Below, one piece after another: positions 32,387 through 42,246 of a DNA stretch of 44,163 bases. The notes below the pieces were generated by a model. The model was not told the origin of the DNA, ran no database searches, and saw nothing but the letters and a program-made list of their open reading frames with translations. Every line of letters begins with the position of its first letter. Positions within the stretch are counted from its first letter, which is position 1. The position numbers were made by a program, and so were the translations under genes. The stretch spans positions 1 to 44,163 of the forward strand of contig NZ_NRCJ01000020.1 of the NCBI RefSeq assembly GCF_003129965.1, given 5' to 3'. This DNA comes from Aggregatibacter kilianii (GTDB lineage Bacteria; Pseudomonadota; Gammaproteobacteria; Enterobacterales; Pasteurellaceae).

Positions 32387-34582
32387 ATGAAGAAACGATT
32401 TATTTACAGCACCATCGCAAGTGCGGTGCTATTTTCAGTGAATTCCGCCCATGCGGAAGAAACGCAACAACTGGATGCGATTGAAGTCAGCGCCGATGCT
32501 TCACAGCAAGGTTTAACTCACGAGTTCGCAGGCGGACAAGTGGCGGCAGGCAGTCGCGCGGGGATTTTGGGTAATAAAGCAAATTTAGAGAATCCGTTCT
32601 CCACCACCGCCTACACCAATAAATTCATTCAAGACAAACAAGCGCGCAGTGTTGCCGATGTGTTGCGTAACGATCCGTCTGTACGCGTGGCAAGAGGTTA
32701 CGGCAATTTCCAAGAATCCTATTTTATGCGTGGTTTCGTCACTAATTCCGACGATATTTTATACAACGGATTATACGGCTTATTGCCGCGCCAATATGTG
32801 GCGTCAGAAATGTTTGAACGTGTGGAAGTGCAACGCGGCGCCTCCGCTTTCTTAAACGGCATGGCGCCAGGCGGCGGCTCTATCGGCGGAACCATCGCGT
32901 TAGTGCCGAAACGGGCGCAAGCGGAAGATTTAAACCGTTTTAACATCGGCTACAGCACCAGAGAACGGACCAATTTAGGCTCAGATATTTCCCGTCGTTT
33001 CGGCGATAACAAAGAATTCGGCGTACGTTTTAACGCGGCGCACACTGAAGGCGAAGGTGCTATCGATAATGATAAAGCGCGCAATACCGTGTTCCATTTA
33101 GGACTGGACTGGAAAGGCGAAAAGGCGCGGGTTTCGGCGGATCTGGGCTATCAAAAGAATTATCTGAGCAATCCGCGCCCGAGCGTTACCTTGGCTTCTA
33201 CCTTAACCGATGTGCCGAGTGCACCGAAAGGCACAACCAACTGGGCGCAACCGTGGACGTATTCCGAGGAACGTGATGTTTTCGGCACCGTGCGCGCCGA
33301 ATATGATTTTCTACCGAATTTAACCGGTTATGCCGCTTACGGCTTCCGTGACGGAAAAGAAGCCAATGTGTTGGCGAATTTAACGGTCAATAACACAAAT
33401 GGCGACGGTACGGAATATCGTTTCGATAATACCCGCCGCAATATTATTCATACTGGCGAAGTCGGTTTAAAAAGCCATTTTGAAACGGGTCCGGTAGGAC
33501 ATGAAGTGGTTGTTTCGGCAAATCGTTATCAGGAAAAACGGAAAAATGCGTATTTTATGGATGCCAGATGGGACGCGGCTTCACAATCAACAATCTATAA
33601 TACCTTTGCAACCAATCTATATAATCCAATCACAACTCAACCTCTGACACCATTTTCCGACGCTTATCGCGGAAATGATCTGAACTCTCCGGCATTACAA
33701 CATCGCACCGTATTAAACAGCATCGCTATTGGTGATACTTTATCTTTCTTAGATAAAACCTTACAAGTCATGCTTGGTGCCCGTTGGCAACAGATTGTTT
33801 CAAAAGATTTTGCCTATAATACGGGAGCGCAAAGCGCATATTACAAAGAAGCCCACATTAGCCCAAGTTTAGGTATCGTATATCGATTCACACCTGAAGT
33901 TTCTGCCTATGCAAACTATATCGAAAGCTTATCTCAAGGTGAAACCGCGCCAAGTCGAGCAGTAAATCAAGGGCAAACCCAAAGCCCTTACGTTTCCAAA
34001 CAAAAAGAAATTGGTTTGAAATATGAATCGCAAGGCGGTTTCGGGGCAAGTTTGGCGCTATTCTCCACGGAAAAACCACGCGGTTACTTAGACGAAAACA
34101 ATTTCTTTACCACCAAAGGCAAAGATCGTCACGACGGTGCGGAATTAAACCTGTACGGTCAAGTCACAGAAAATACCCGTTTATTGGGCGGTGTGACTTT
34201 CTTACATGCCAAACAACGTGATACCGGTGCCTCCGCTACCGATGGCAAATACACTATCGGTGTACCGAAATTCCAAGGCAACCTTGGTGTTGAATACGAT
34301 TTATCGGCATTGGAAGGCTTAACTCTTGAATCTCGAGTGACCTACACCGGTTCAAGCTACGCTAACGCGCAAAATACGCAAAAAGTGAAAGGCTGGACAC
34401 GCTTGGATGTGGGTGCACGTTATATTGTGATGATGGGTGAAACGCCGGTGACCTTACGCGCCCGTATTGATAACTTAACCAACAAAAAATACTGGGAATC
34501 TGTGGGCGGATACCCGGGTTCCGGTTATTTAGTTGCCGGTGCGCCACGTACATTCTCAATTAATGCGTCTATTGATTTTTAA
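32387..34582 (+). CDS. fhuA: TonB-dependent siderophore receptor (FhuA-like)
   Basis: An outer-membrane receptor of the TonB-dependent siderophore class. The 731-residue protein has a signal peptide (MKKRFIYSTIASAVLFSVN, cut after AHA). A TonB-box-like stretch LDAIEVSAD follows. The plug domain (about 60-190) contains QARSVADVLRNDPSVRV and FERVEVQRGASAFLNGM. A 22-strand barrel ends in the terminal aromatic INASIDF. Its position behind fhuCDB indicates ferrichrome or another hydroxamate; other siderophores cannot be excluded. The barrel's middle (about 33580-33960, residues 398-525) uses more A/T-rich codons than its flanks and may be recombined. An uptake signal lies in the signal-peptide codons (32415-32423). 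Confidence 0.85.
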   Translation: MKKRFIYSTIASAVLFSVNSAHAEETQQLDAIEVSADASQQGLTHEFAGGQVAAGSRAGILGNKANLENPFSTTAYTNKFIQDKQARSVADVLRNDPSVRVARGYGNFQESYFMRGFVTNSDDILYNGLYGLLPRQYVASEMFERVEVQRGASAFLNGMAPGGGSIGGTIALVPKRAQAEDLNRFNIGYSTRERTNLGSDISRRFGDNKEFGVRFNAAHTEGEGAIDNDKARNTVFHLGLDWKGEKARVSADLGYQKNYLSNPRPSVTLASTLTDVPSAPKGTTNWAQPWTYSEERDVFGTVRAEYDFLPNLTGYAAYGFRDGKEANVLANLTVNNTNGDGTEYRFDNTRRNIIHTGEVGLKSHFETGPVGHEVVVSANRYQEKRKNAYFMDARWDAASQSTIYNTFATNLYNPITTQPLTPFSDAYRGNDLNSPALQHRTVLNSIAIGDTLSFLDKTLQVMLGARWQQIVSKDFAYNTGAQSAYYKEAHISPSLGIVYRFTPEVSAYANYIESLSQGETAPSRAVNQGQTQSPYVSKQKEIGLKYESQGGFGASLALFSTEKPRGYLDENNFFTTKGKDRHDGAELNLYGQVTENTRLLGGVTFLHAKQRDTGASATDGKYTIGVPKFQGNLGVEYDLSALEGLTLESRVTYTGSSYANAQNTQKVKGWTRLDVGARYIVMMGETPVTLRARIDNLTNKKYWESVGGYPGSGYLVAGAPRTFSINASIDF

Positions 34583-34594
34583 TTGAGCAACAAC

Positions 34595-34684
34595 GGTCGC
34601 ATGCAATGCGACCTACGCACAAGCACTATTTTATACCTGATAAAAATCTCAAATGTAGGGTCGCATTGTATGCGACCTTTTTTA
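34595..34684. repeat. Inverted pair of GGTCGCAT palindromes; terminator
   Basis: Unit 1, GGTCGCAT-GCA-ATGCGACC (34595-34613), ends in TAC. Unit 2, GGTCGCAT-TGT-ATGCGACC (34659-34677), begins with GTAG and is the reverse orientation. Together they resemble a two-copy REP/BIME-type element. Unit 2 is followed by seven T residues and should terminate the receptor gene. Confidence 0.75.
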
Positions 34685-34745
34685 ATTCGGTCTGTAAAAA
34701 CACCGCCAAAACCGACCGCACTTTTTACCAAATTTTCCATATAAA

Positions 34746-34771
34746 AAAAGCAGAGATTGCTCTCTGCTTTT
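34746..34771 (-). terminator. Terminator of rplM-rpsI
   Basis: AAAAGCAGAGA (34746-34756) pairs with TCTCTGCTTTT (34761-34771) around TTGC. On the minus strand a T7 run follows. It lies 17 bp beyond the rpsI stop. Confidence 0.9.
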
Positions 34772-34788
34772 CGTAAAACGTATAAAAA

Positions 34789-35181
34789 TTAACGTTTTGA
34801 GTATTGTGGACGACGACGTGCTTTGTGCAAACCCACTTTTTTACGTTCAACGCGACGTGCGTCACGAGTCACGAAGCCTGCTGCACGAAGCGCAGGACGT
34901 AGGGTTTCATCGTATTCCATCAATGCACGGGTAATACCATGACGGATTGCACCCGCTTGACCGGAAATACCGCCACCTTTAACGGTGATGTATAGGTCTA
35001 ATTTATCAGTTAATTCAACCAATTCTAACGGTTGACGAACCACCATGCGGGCAGTTTCGCGACCGAAGTACACGTCTAATTCACGTTGGTTGATAACAAT
35101 CTTACCATTGCCCGGTTTGATAAATACACGAGCTGAAGAGCTTTTGCGGCGACCTGTGCCGTAGTTTTGATTCTCTGCCAT
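34789..35181 (-). CDS. rpsI: 30S ribosomal protein S9
   Basis: S9 binds 16S rRNA in the small-subunit head; its C-terminal tail reaches the P-site tRNA. The 130-residue product matches the family across its length: [52 protein letters not shown] and the basic tail [15 protein letters not shown]. The terminal SKR is the tRNA-contacting end. It follows rplM by 16 bp, the universal order. In E. coli sspA-sspB follow here; in this genome they are elsewhere. Confidence 0.99.
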   Translation of the reverse strand: MAENQNYGTGRRKSSSARVFIKPGNGKIVINQRELDVYFGRETARMVVRQPLELVELTDKLDLYITVKGGGISGQAGAIRHGITRALMEYDETLRPALRAAGFVTRDARRVERKKVGLHKARRRPQYSKR

Positions 35182-35197
35182 ATCCTAAACCTCGTGA

Positions 35198-35770
<573 letters not shown>

Positions 35771-35850
35771 CATAAAAATATGTCGGAAGGCTAATTTAAT
35801 GTACAAAAACTTTATGAATAAAAATAATTCAAAAGGCACTTAGATATAAA

Positions 35851-36111
35851 TTATTCGCCCTTCTCAAACTCATACCCGCCATACACCAAAATAAATCCGG
35901 CAAAGACGCCTGTCACGGTGTTGATCCAGGGTTTATGTTGCGTCACGGCGAGCACCGCGCCGATGAAAAATAGCGGAACGGCAAATAACAAGCCTTTCTT
36001 CAAACGAAATTTGGCTTTCACCGGTTTATGGCAATGGGAACATTCGGTAATTTTGCTCACCGATTTGGTCAACGTAAAAACGTTTTTCTGACAGTAAGGG
36101 CAATTTAACAT
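35851..36111 (-). CDS. Small zinc-ribbon membrane protein, unknown function
   Basis: The 86-residue protein has an N-terminal zinc ribbon (CPYCQKNVFTL, then CSHCHKPVKAKF; two CxxC pairs). It is followed by two hydrophobic segments (GLLFAVPLFFIGAVLAVTQ and TVTGVFAGFILVYGGYEF). The start at 36111 (MLNCPYC) has an AAGGAA site; the longer frame to 36138 places non-conserved residues before the ribbon. It lies 30 bp downstream of recD on the same strand and is probably in that operon. Similar small proteins occur in many Pasteurellaceae. No function is known to me. Confidence 0.75.
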   Translation of the reverse strand: MLNCPYCQKNVFTLTKSVSKITECSHCHKPVKAKFRLKKGLLFAVPLFFIGAVLAVTQHKPWINTVTGVFAGFILVYGGYEFEKGE

Positions 36112-36141
36112 GGCTTTTCCTTCTTCATATATCTTCAATAT

Positions 36142-38136
36142 TTAACTATCACTCATCTGCAATGCCAATAACTCCCCTAATCCGCTTTGCCGTTGCACCG
36201 GATTTTTCACCGCACTTTCCCACACGCTTTGCAACGCAAACACCGTGAGAAAATCTTTGGTGCGGGTAATGCCGGTGTAAACCAGTTCTTTGGAAAGTAC
36301 GGGGCTGTTTTCCAAGGGTAAAATCAGGAAAGTATGCGGGAATTCCGAGCCTTGGGATTTGTGCACGGTCATTGCAAACGCCGTTTCATGATTCGGCACG
36401 CGGCTTGCCAGAACGGTTTTGTAACTGTTCTGCCCTAATTCGAACCACACCCGACCGTTGCCGAGATAAATGCCGATGTCGCCGTTATACAAGCTGACAT
36501 TGCTATCGTTTTGCGTCACCATAATCGGCTTGCCGACATACCATTCCCGTTCCTGATGAAATTGCAGCAAGCGTTTTTGGCGCAATTTTTCCGCGATGGC
36601 AAGGTTTAACTGCTCCACGCCGAATTCGCCCACGCGCAATGCCGTCAAAAAACGGCTTCCGTTAAACGCCGCAAAAATCGACCGCACTTTTTCTTCGTTA
36701 ACGACGCCATCGGACGGAATTTGTTGTAAGTAGCGGGCATATTCTTCGGTAGCACGCTCCACGATCAATTTCACGCAGGCTTTGCGTTGTTGAATGTCTT
36801 CTTTATTGTTTAAATAATATGCAAAATCCGTTAAATACACACCACAGTTTTTCTGTTGATTTTGCTGATATTGTTGTAATAATCGCCAGCTTTCCGCCGC
36901 GTTGCCCGAATTCACTGTGGTCGCCAACGCCCCTACTTCCGGATTAGCGCCGAAACGACGGCTGACCTGTAAATAACAAATGCTGTCGCTGATAGGATTT
37001 ACGTTTTCCGCCGACAGCAAGGCAATCCCTGTCGTCGCCTGTAAATATTGCGCCATTGCCACGCTATATGTCGGTTGTGCCGGGTTCACGAAACGCCCCA
37101 ATTCGCCCAAAATTGCGCCGGCTTCCACAGAAGCGAGCTGATCTTTGTCCCCCAACAAAATTAACTTGGTTTCCGGTTTTAGCGCGTTGAGCAATTTCGC
37201 CATTAAGGTTAAATCGATCATGGAGGCTTCATCCACCACCAACACATCCAGTGGCAACGGGTTATCCGCGTGATAGCGGGTTTCTTCGCTGAAAAAACGC
37301 ACGCCGAGCAGACGATGGATCGTTTCCGCACTCATGGGAATGTGCAAATTGTCGATAATTTCCCGCCGGTGTTGATCTAATGAAAACGCCTGTTTTAAAC
37401 GATCCACCGCGTCCACAATGGATTCCGTTAAACGTGCCGCCGCTTTTCCCGTAGGCGCGACCAGTTTAATGCGCAAGCTGTTTTGATGAAGTTCTTGTAA
37501 GGTCAATAACAGCTTGGTGACGGTGGTAGTTTTGCCCGTCCCCGGCCCGCCTGTGATTAAACAAAAACGTTGGCGCAATGCCATTGCCACAGCAATTTTT
37601 TGCCAGTCGATGCCTTGTTCTTCATGAAAATAGCGATTGAGGATCGGTGCGATTTGTGTTGTTTGTTCGGCTGAAAAAACAGTCTGAAAACGCACCGCAC
37701 TTTTGAAGTAATCAGCGATACGAAATTCATCTTGCCAAATGCGATAAAAATACAGGCGGTTAAACTGCAACACCAAGGGCGCAATTTGTTGCAACGGCGC
37801 GGCGGTGAAAGCGATGTGTTGCGCTTCCTGCAATGTCGCCTGCCATTGAACGACGGGCAAATAATCAATTTTCTGCTGAATTTCAGCTAAATAAACGCGC
37901 TCGTTGAAATAATCCTGTAAACCGAACAAATCCTGCTCCGTCGCTTGGTTCAGCAAAATACAGGTGTTGCCTTGGCGGTAACTGAAATTGCATAACGCCG
38001 CCAGAAGCACTGCCAAATTTTGCACGGCAGGCGCATAACGGTACGGTTGCTGTTTACGATGAATCAGTTCGGCAAAATAGTAATCGGCGGCGTTGATAAT
38101 GCCTTTTTCTTTAAGTTGGGATAATAAAGTTAACAT
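36142..38136 (-). CDS. recD: Exodeoxyribonuclease V alpha subunit (helicase)
   Basis: RecD is the fast 5'-3' helicase of RecBCD, which processes double-strand breaks. The 664-residue protein has a helical RecB-binding N-terminal domain (about 1-160). Superfamily 1B helicase motifs follow: Walker A ITGGPGTGKTTTVTKLL, Ia APTGKAAARL, Walker B VVDEASMIDL, motif III LLGDKDQLASVEAGAILGEL, and the C-terminal AMTVHKSQGSEF (V) and YTGITRTK (VI). The start codon overlaps the recB stop (TGATG). Three uptake signals lie within it (near 36210, 36680 and 37695). recC is not in the window, as the subunit genes are split in this family. Confidence 0.97.
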   Translation of the reverse strand: MLTLLSQLKEKGIINAADYYFAELIHRKQQPYRYAPAVQNLAVLLAALCNFSYRQGNTCILLNQATEQDLFGLQDYFNERVYLAEIQQKIDYLPVVQWQATLQEAQHIAFTAAPLQQIAPLVLQFNRLYFYRIWQDEFRIADYFKSAVRFQTVFSAEQTTQIAPILNRYFHEEQGIDWQKIAVAMALRQRFCLITGGPGTGKTTTVTKLLLTLQELHQNSLRIKLVAPTGKAAARLTESIVDAVDRLKQAFSLDQHRREIIDNLHIPMSAETIHRLLGVRFFSEETRYHADNPLPLDVLVVDEASMIDLTLMAKLLNALKPETKLILLGDKDQLASVEAGAILGELGRFVNPAQPTYSVAMAQYLQATTGIALLSAENVNPISDSICYLQVSRRFGANPEVGALATTVNSGNAAESWRLLQQYQQNQQKNCGVYLTDFAYYLNNKEDIQQRKACVKLIVERATEEYARYLQQIPSDGVVNEEKVRSIFAAFNGSRFLTALRVGEFGVEQLNLAIAEKLRQKRLLQFHQEREWYVGKPIMVTQNDSNVSLYNGDIGIYLGNGRVWFELGQNSYKTVLASRVPNHETAFAMTVHKSQGSEFPHTFLILPLENSPVLSKELVYTGITRTKDFLTVFALQSVWESAVKNPVQRQSGLGELLALQMSDS

Positions 38137-41100
38137 CAGAACAAATCCTCCAACGCCTGAATCAACGCGTAATCCGGTTTATCGAAAAACACGCCCTGTT
38201 GATTTTCGCCGTTCATGCCGCGTAAAAAACAATAAAACACGCCGCCGAAATGGGTTTCGTAATCGTAGTTGGCGTCACGTTGTTGCAAATAACGGTGTAG
38301 CGCCAACGTGTAAAATAAATATTGCCAATCATAATGGTTCGCCAATATGGCTTGCTCAAGGCTTGTGCCAACATAATTCTGCGGTTCCACGCCGAGGAAA
38401 TTGGATTTGTAATCCAGCAGATAATATTTGCCATTATGGCTAAACACCAAATCCATAAAACCGCGTAACATTCCTTTAACCGATTCAAATTGCAGGGCTT
38501 CCGACGGCAAATGGTGATGTTGTTGCAATGCCCGATTAAACGCAGCCACATCGAATACCCGATTTAATTTCAAATAAAACTGCATTTCTTTCACGCAATC
38601 CCGAGGGGATAAATTCACCAGTTTTAATGTCGGATCATCGGCGCTTAATGGCGTATGCAAAATGGCGCGTATCCATTGTTGCAAGGACGGCAGCCAAGTT
38701 TCCTCTAACTGTAACCATTGGCAGAGTTTTTGGATTTTTTCCTCGTTCAGCGGCTGGCTAAAATCGTATTTCTCCAAGAAACGGTGTAATGCTGTGCCGA
38801 TTTTAATGCCGTGCGGGAAATCAAAAGGCGAATAGCCGAAAGGATAGGCGGATTCATGGCTTGTAGTTTCCGACACTATTTCTGCTGTTTGCTCGTTAAA
38901 ATCGTAATCTTTTCCCGCATCAAAAACACTTGGAAAATCGACCGCACTTTCCGCTGCCTGTTGCGCTTTGTAATATTTTTTAGTTTGATGAACCGCCTCA
39001 ATGGCACTGAAGCTGGTGACCGTCCAGTTTTGTTCAATGTTGCCGGTGAATGTTGCCGCCAATAACGGCGTTGGGTTTTCCGTATGAGCTTGCAACGCTA
39101 AGGGTTTTAACGCCGTCGCGTCGGAAATCTGCACGCTACCTTGCGGTGCACGTTCGGCAAGTTTTGCCAATAAGGGGGCGCTGTCGTAGGCATTCGGCTT
39201 GTCGTTCGCGCCGATTTCCCCTTGCGTCAGCACATATAACAAACTGCTCCACTTCTTCTCAAAGGTTTTCGGCACGCCGATGACCAGCTGATATTTTGCG
39301 CGGGTCAGCGCCACATAAAGCAAGCGTAACTGCTCGGCAAAATCTTCCTGTTGCACCAAATCGCCATGGGTTTTATCAAAATCCCACAGCACCGCTTCCT
39401 GCGTCTCATCGTAATAAGTGGCAATGCGATCCGCCCGAAATGTGGTGGAATAGCCGATAAACGGCAACCAAACCAGGTCGTATTCCAAGCCTTTGGATTT
39501 ATGAATGGTGACGATTTTGACCAACTGTAATTCGCTTTCCAACCGCACCAGTTGTTCTTTTTGCCGATCTTCGCCCTGAATTTGCTTTTCAAACCAACGT
39601 AACAATGCCGCTTCGCTTTCATTGAGCGTCGCCGCTTCCTGCAATAATTCCGCCAAATGCAGCAAATCCGTCACCAGACGCTTGCCGTCCACGGTGGGAT
39701 AGAGTTTTTCGGTGATTTTTTCCTGCAGGAACAATTGGTGCAACATCACCAACACGCCCTGTTTTTGCCAGGTTCTTTGGTAATGAATAAACTTCTCCAC
39801 CCAATGTTCCCAGCGGTTTTCGTCCATGCGAATTTGCTGAATGTCGGTAGCCGTCTGGGCAAAAATAGCGGTGGCGACGGCATTCAAAATGTGGCGTTCG
39901 GAAAACGGATTGAGGCAGGCGGTTAAAATCAATAACAAATCTTTTGCCGCGTGGCTATCGAACACGTTGCTGTCTTCCGACAAATACACGGAAGCAATGC
40001 CTAGGCGACGCAATTCGTTTTTCACCAACTCGGCTTCTTTACGGCTGCGCACCAACACGGCGACACTTTCCGGTTTCAGCGTTTTTTCCATTTTTTCCGT
40101 TTTTTCCACGGGCTGCCCGTCATCACGAAAAACGGCGGCATTTTCTACCGCACTTTGCAGCCAATGTTGAATGGAAACGGCGCAGGCTCTCGCCATATTT
40201 TCTTTCACGGAAGCCTCGTCCACATAAAAACGCACGGCGGGCTCCACCTCGCCATTCAAGCAAAATTGCGCATGATCCGTTCGGGCAGCAACCAGGATAA
40301 ATTGAATATCTTTGTATAAAAACGGCGGCGGTTCGGCAAAATCAAACAAGCGATTGACGCATTCCACCACGTTTTTATGGGAGCGATAATTTTTCGCTAA
40401 ATTGAAACGGTGCTGCGCCTGGCGGGCGGCTTGGAAATAGGTAAAAATGTCGGCGCCACGAAATTTATAAATCGCCTGTTTCGGGTCGCCAATCATAATA
40501 AAGCCTTTATCAGGCGGATTATCAGATGGCGGCTGTTCCACATAGATTTTGGCAAAAATCTGATATTGCACCGCGTCCGTGTCTTGAAACTCGTCAATCA
40601 TGGCGAAGGGAAATTGATAACGAATCAGTCGGGCAAATTCCGCATTATTCGGGTGATACAACGCCTCTTTCAACAAACGCAACAAATCGTTAAAACTTTT
40701 TTCGCTGTGGTTGAGTTTGTATTCCACCAGTTGCGCATTTAGCACCTGTAAGTAATGAAACCATAAGGCTTGAGACAGCAACGTTTGCTGCGCGGACAGT
40801 GCCAATAATTCGTCAATTTCGGCAAAAAGCGGATGGGTCAGAGCGTCTTGGGCTTCCTCGCCTTTTTGTTCATTCATCGCAGCTTGCCCGAAGCGGTAAA
40901 AACAGTCCGGGAAATCCGCCGCCTCGTTTTCCGCCCAATGCTTCATGGCGGCAAGCCATTTCGGGCGATTTGCAGAGGTGAAACTGCGACGGTTTAATTT
41001 TTGTTCTTTGGCATTTTTATATTTGGTGTTGACTTCCGTTTCAATTAGCGTCGCAATGTCCTCTTCATTTGCTAACCAATCCCGTTTTACTTCCGCGATT

Positions 41101-41816
41101 TGTGTTTTTAGTGCTTGTGAATAATCGGCAAGTTTCGGAAGAAATTCAGCCAGCGATCCGTCAAAAAAGTGCGGTCGATTTTTCGGGAGTTTTAATTCCG
41201 TGCCGGCAAATTTTTTAACGGTTGAAATGATATGGCTCGGTGAAACCAGATTTTTCTGAATAAATTCGGCGACGGCATAAGGTTGCGAATAGAAATGCTC
41301 CCGCCAGATTTTCTGCGACAAATGCAACAACAATTCGTCTTCTTCGCCACTTAATTCTAAATTGAAATGAATGCCCGAATTGAAAGCATATTGCATAAGC
41401 ATTCGGCGACAAAATCCGTGAATGGTATAAATCGCCGCCAAATCCATGTTTTGTTCCGCCAATGTCAGGCGTTGAATGGCAAGGGGTAAATCCGTGAGGG
41501 TGGCGGCTAATTCGCGTAAAAAGTCATCTTGTTCAAATACCGCCGTGTCCTGCGTGTGTTGGTAGGCGGTCAATTTCTGTTTGGCATCGTAAATCCGCTC
41601 GCGAATTTTGCGTTTCAGCTCTTCCGTCGCCATTTCGGTAAAAGTCACCACCAAAATTTGCTCCACGTTTAACGCGTACGGAAACGCATTCTCCCCCGCC
41701 TGTAATAGCAAACGCAAATAAAGGGACCCCATGGTGTAGGTCTTGCCCGTCCCGGCAGAGGCTTCAATAAGGCTAATGGCATTTAACGGAATGGAAGTCG
41801 GATTGAGTTGTTGCAT
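38136..41816 (-). CDS. recB: Exodeoxyribonuclease V beta subunit (helicase-nuclease)
   Basis: RecB carries the 3'-5' helicase and the only nuclease site of RecBCD. The 1226-residue product is slightly longer than E. coli RecB. Helicase motifs: LIEASAGTGKTYTMGSLYLR (Walker A), FAMIDEFQDTDAVQY (Walker B), GDPKQAIYKFRGAD (III), ILVVTFTEMATEELKRKIRE (Ia), TIHKSKGLEYDLVWLP (V), LLYVALTRAKYQL (VI). The nuclease motif GFMDLVFSHNGKYYLLDYKS with catalytic Asp and Lys is near residue 1130. The start at 41816 (MQQLNPTSIPL) was chosen over an in-frame ATG at 41882 that would cross the preceding terminator. Three uptake signals lie inside. Confidence 0.97.
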   Translation of the reverse strand: MQQLNPTSIPLNAISLIEASAGTGKTYTMGSLYLRLLLQAGENAFPYALNVEQILVVTFTEMATEELKRKIRERIYDAKQKLTAYQHTQDTAVFEQDDFLRELAATLTDLPLAIQRLTLAEQNMDLAAIYTIHGFCRRMLMQYAFNSGIHFNLELSGEEDELLLHLSQKIWREHFYSQPYAVAEFIQKNLVSPSHIISTVKKFAGTELKLPKNRPHFFDGSLAEFLPKLADYSQALKTQIAEVKRDWLANEEDIATLIETEVNTKYKNAKEQKLNRRSFTSANRPKWLAAMKHWAENEAADFPDCFYRFGQAAMNEQKGEEAQDALTHPLFAEIDELLALSAQQTLLSQALWFHYLQVLNAQLVEYKLNHSEKSFNDLLRLLKEALYHPNNAEFARLIRYQFPFAMIDEFQDTDAVQYQIFAKIYVEQPPSDNPPDKGFIMIGDPKQAIYKFRGADIFTYFQAARQAQHRFNLAKNYRSHKNVVECVNRLFDFAEPPPFLYKDIQFILVAARTDHAQFCLNGEVEPAVRFYVDEASVKENMARACAVSIQHWLQSAVENAAVFRDDGQPVEKTEKMEKTLKPESVAVLVRSRKEAELVKNELRRLGIASVYLSEDSNVFDSHAAKDLLLILTACLNPFSERHILNAVATAIFAQTATDIQQIRMDENRWEHWVEKFIHYQRTWQKQGVLVMLHQLFLQEKITEKLYPTVDGKRLVTDLLHLAELLQEAATLNESEAALLRWFEKQIQGEDRQKEQLVRLESELQLVKIVTIHKSKGLEYDLVWLPFIGYSTTFRADRIATYYDETQEAVLWDFDKTHGDLVQQEDFAEQLRLLYVALTRAKYQLVIGVPKTFEKKWSSLLYVLTQGEIGANDKPNAYDSAPLLAKLAERAPQGSVQISDATALKPLALQAHTENPTPLLAATFTGNIEQNWTVTSFSAIEAVHQTKKYYKAQQAAESAVDFPSVFDAGKDYDFNEQTAEIVSETTSHESAYPFGYSPFDFPHGIKIGTALHRFLEKYDFSQPLNEEKIQKLCQWLQLEETWLPSLQQWIRAILHTPLSADDPTLKLVNLSPRDCVKEMQFYLKLNRVFDVAAFNRALQQHHHLPSEALQFESVKGMLRGFMDLVFSHNGKYYLLDYKSNFLGVEPQNYVGTSLEQAILANHYDWQYLFYTLALHRYLQQRDANYDYETHFGGVFYCFLRGMNGENQQGVFFDKPDYALIQALEDLF

Positions 41817-41854
41817 GGTTAAGGTTAAATGAATAAAAACGTTGAATAAAATAA

Positions 41855-41874
41855 GGGCGGAACTCACTCCGCCC
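41855..41874 (-). terminator. Terminator between ychN and recB
   Basis: GGGCGGA (41855-41861) pairs with TCCGCCC (41868-41874). On the minus strand TTATTTTATT follows. It may only partly end purP-ychN transcription before recB, because no other clear recB promoter is visible. Confidence 0.65.
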
Positions 41875-41884
41875 GATGTCATTA

Positions 41885-42241
41885 TTAGAAATTAATGACT
41901 TTATCTGCCCATAAAGTCCAATTGGATACGTCATCCAATGTGCCGCGTGTCACACCGTCAATAAGTTTGGCGTCTAACAAACCGCGCGCTTTGACACAAC
42001 TGGTACAAAGTTTAATTTCTGCACCTTGTGCCACCAGAATTTCGATGACTTGTTGCACGTTAGAACCTTCGTTCGGATTTTGACCGGCGAGCCCGCTTAA
42101 AATCGAATCGGAGAAACAGAACACTTTGATTTCCACTTCTTTGCCATGTTCTTCCTGTAAATTAACGGCGAAACGTAATCCGTTGAAGCTTTTTTCACTG
42201 CCGTATGGCGATTCGTTTAAGATAAAAAGAATTTTTTGCAT
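41885..42241 (-). CDS. ychN: DsrE/YchN-family protein
   Basis: The 118-residue protein closely resembles E. coli YchN, a hexameric DsrE-fold protein of unknown role: MQKILFILNESPYGSEKSFN, SDSILSGLAGQNPNEGSNVQQ, the cysteine motif CTSCVKARG and LIDGVTRGTLDDVSNWT. DsrE relatives can carry persulfide sulfur, and both cysteines needed for that are present. The start at 42241 matches the family; the in-frame extension to 42259 runs into purP. It follows purP by 5 bp, so the two are co-transcribed. The link between a purine permease and a sulfur-relay-like protein is unexplained. Confidence 0.92.
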   Translation of the reverse strand: MQKILFILNESPYGSEKSFNGLRFAVNLQEEHGKEVEIKVFCFSDSILSGLAGQNPNEGSNVQQVIEILVAQGAEIKLCTSCVKARGLLDAKLIDGVTRGTLDDVSNWTLWADKVINF

Positions 42242-42246
42242 AATGA

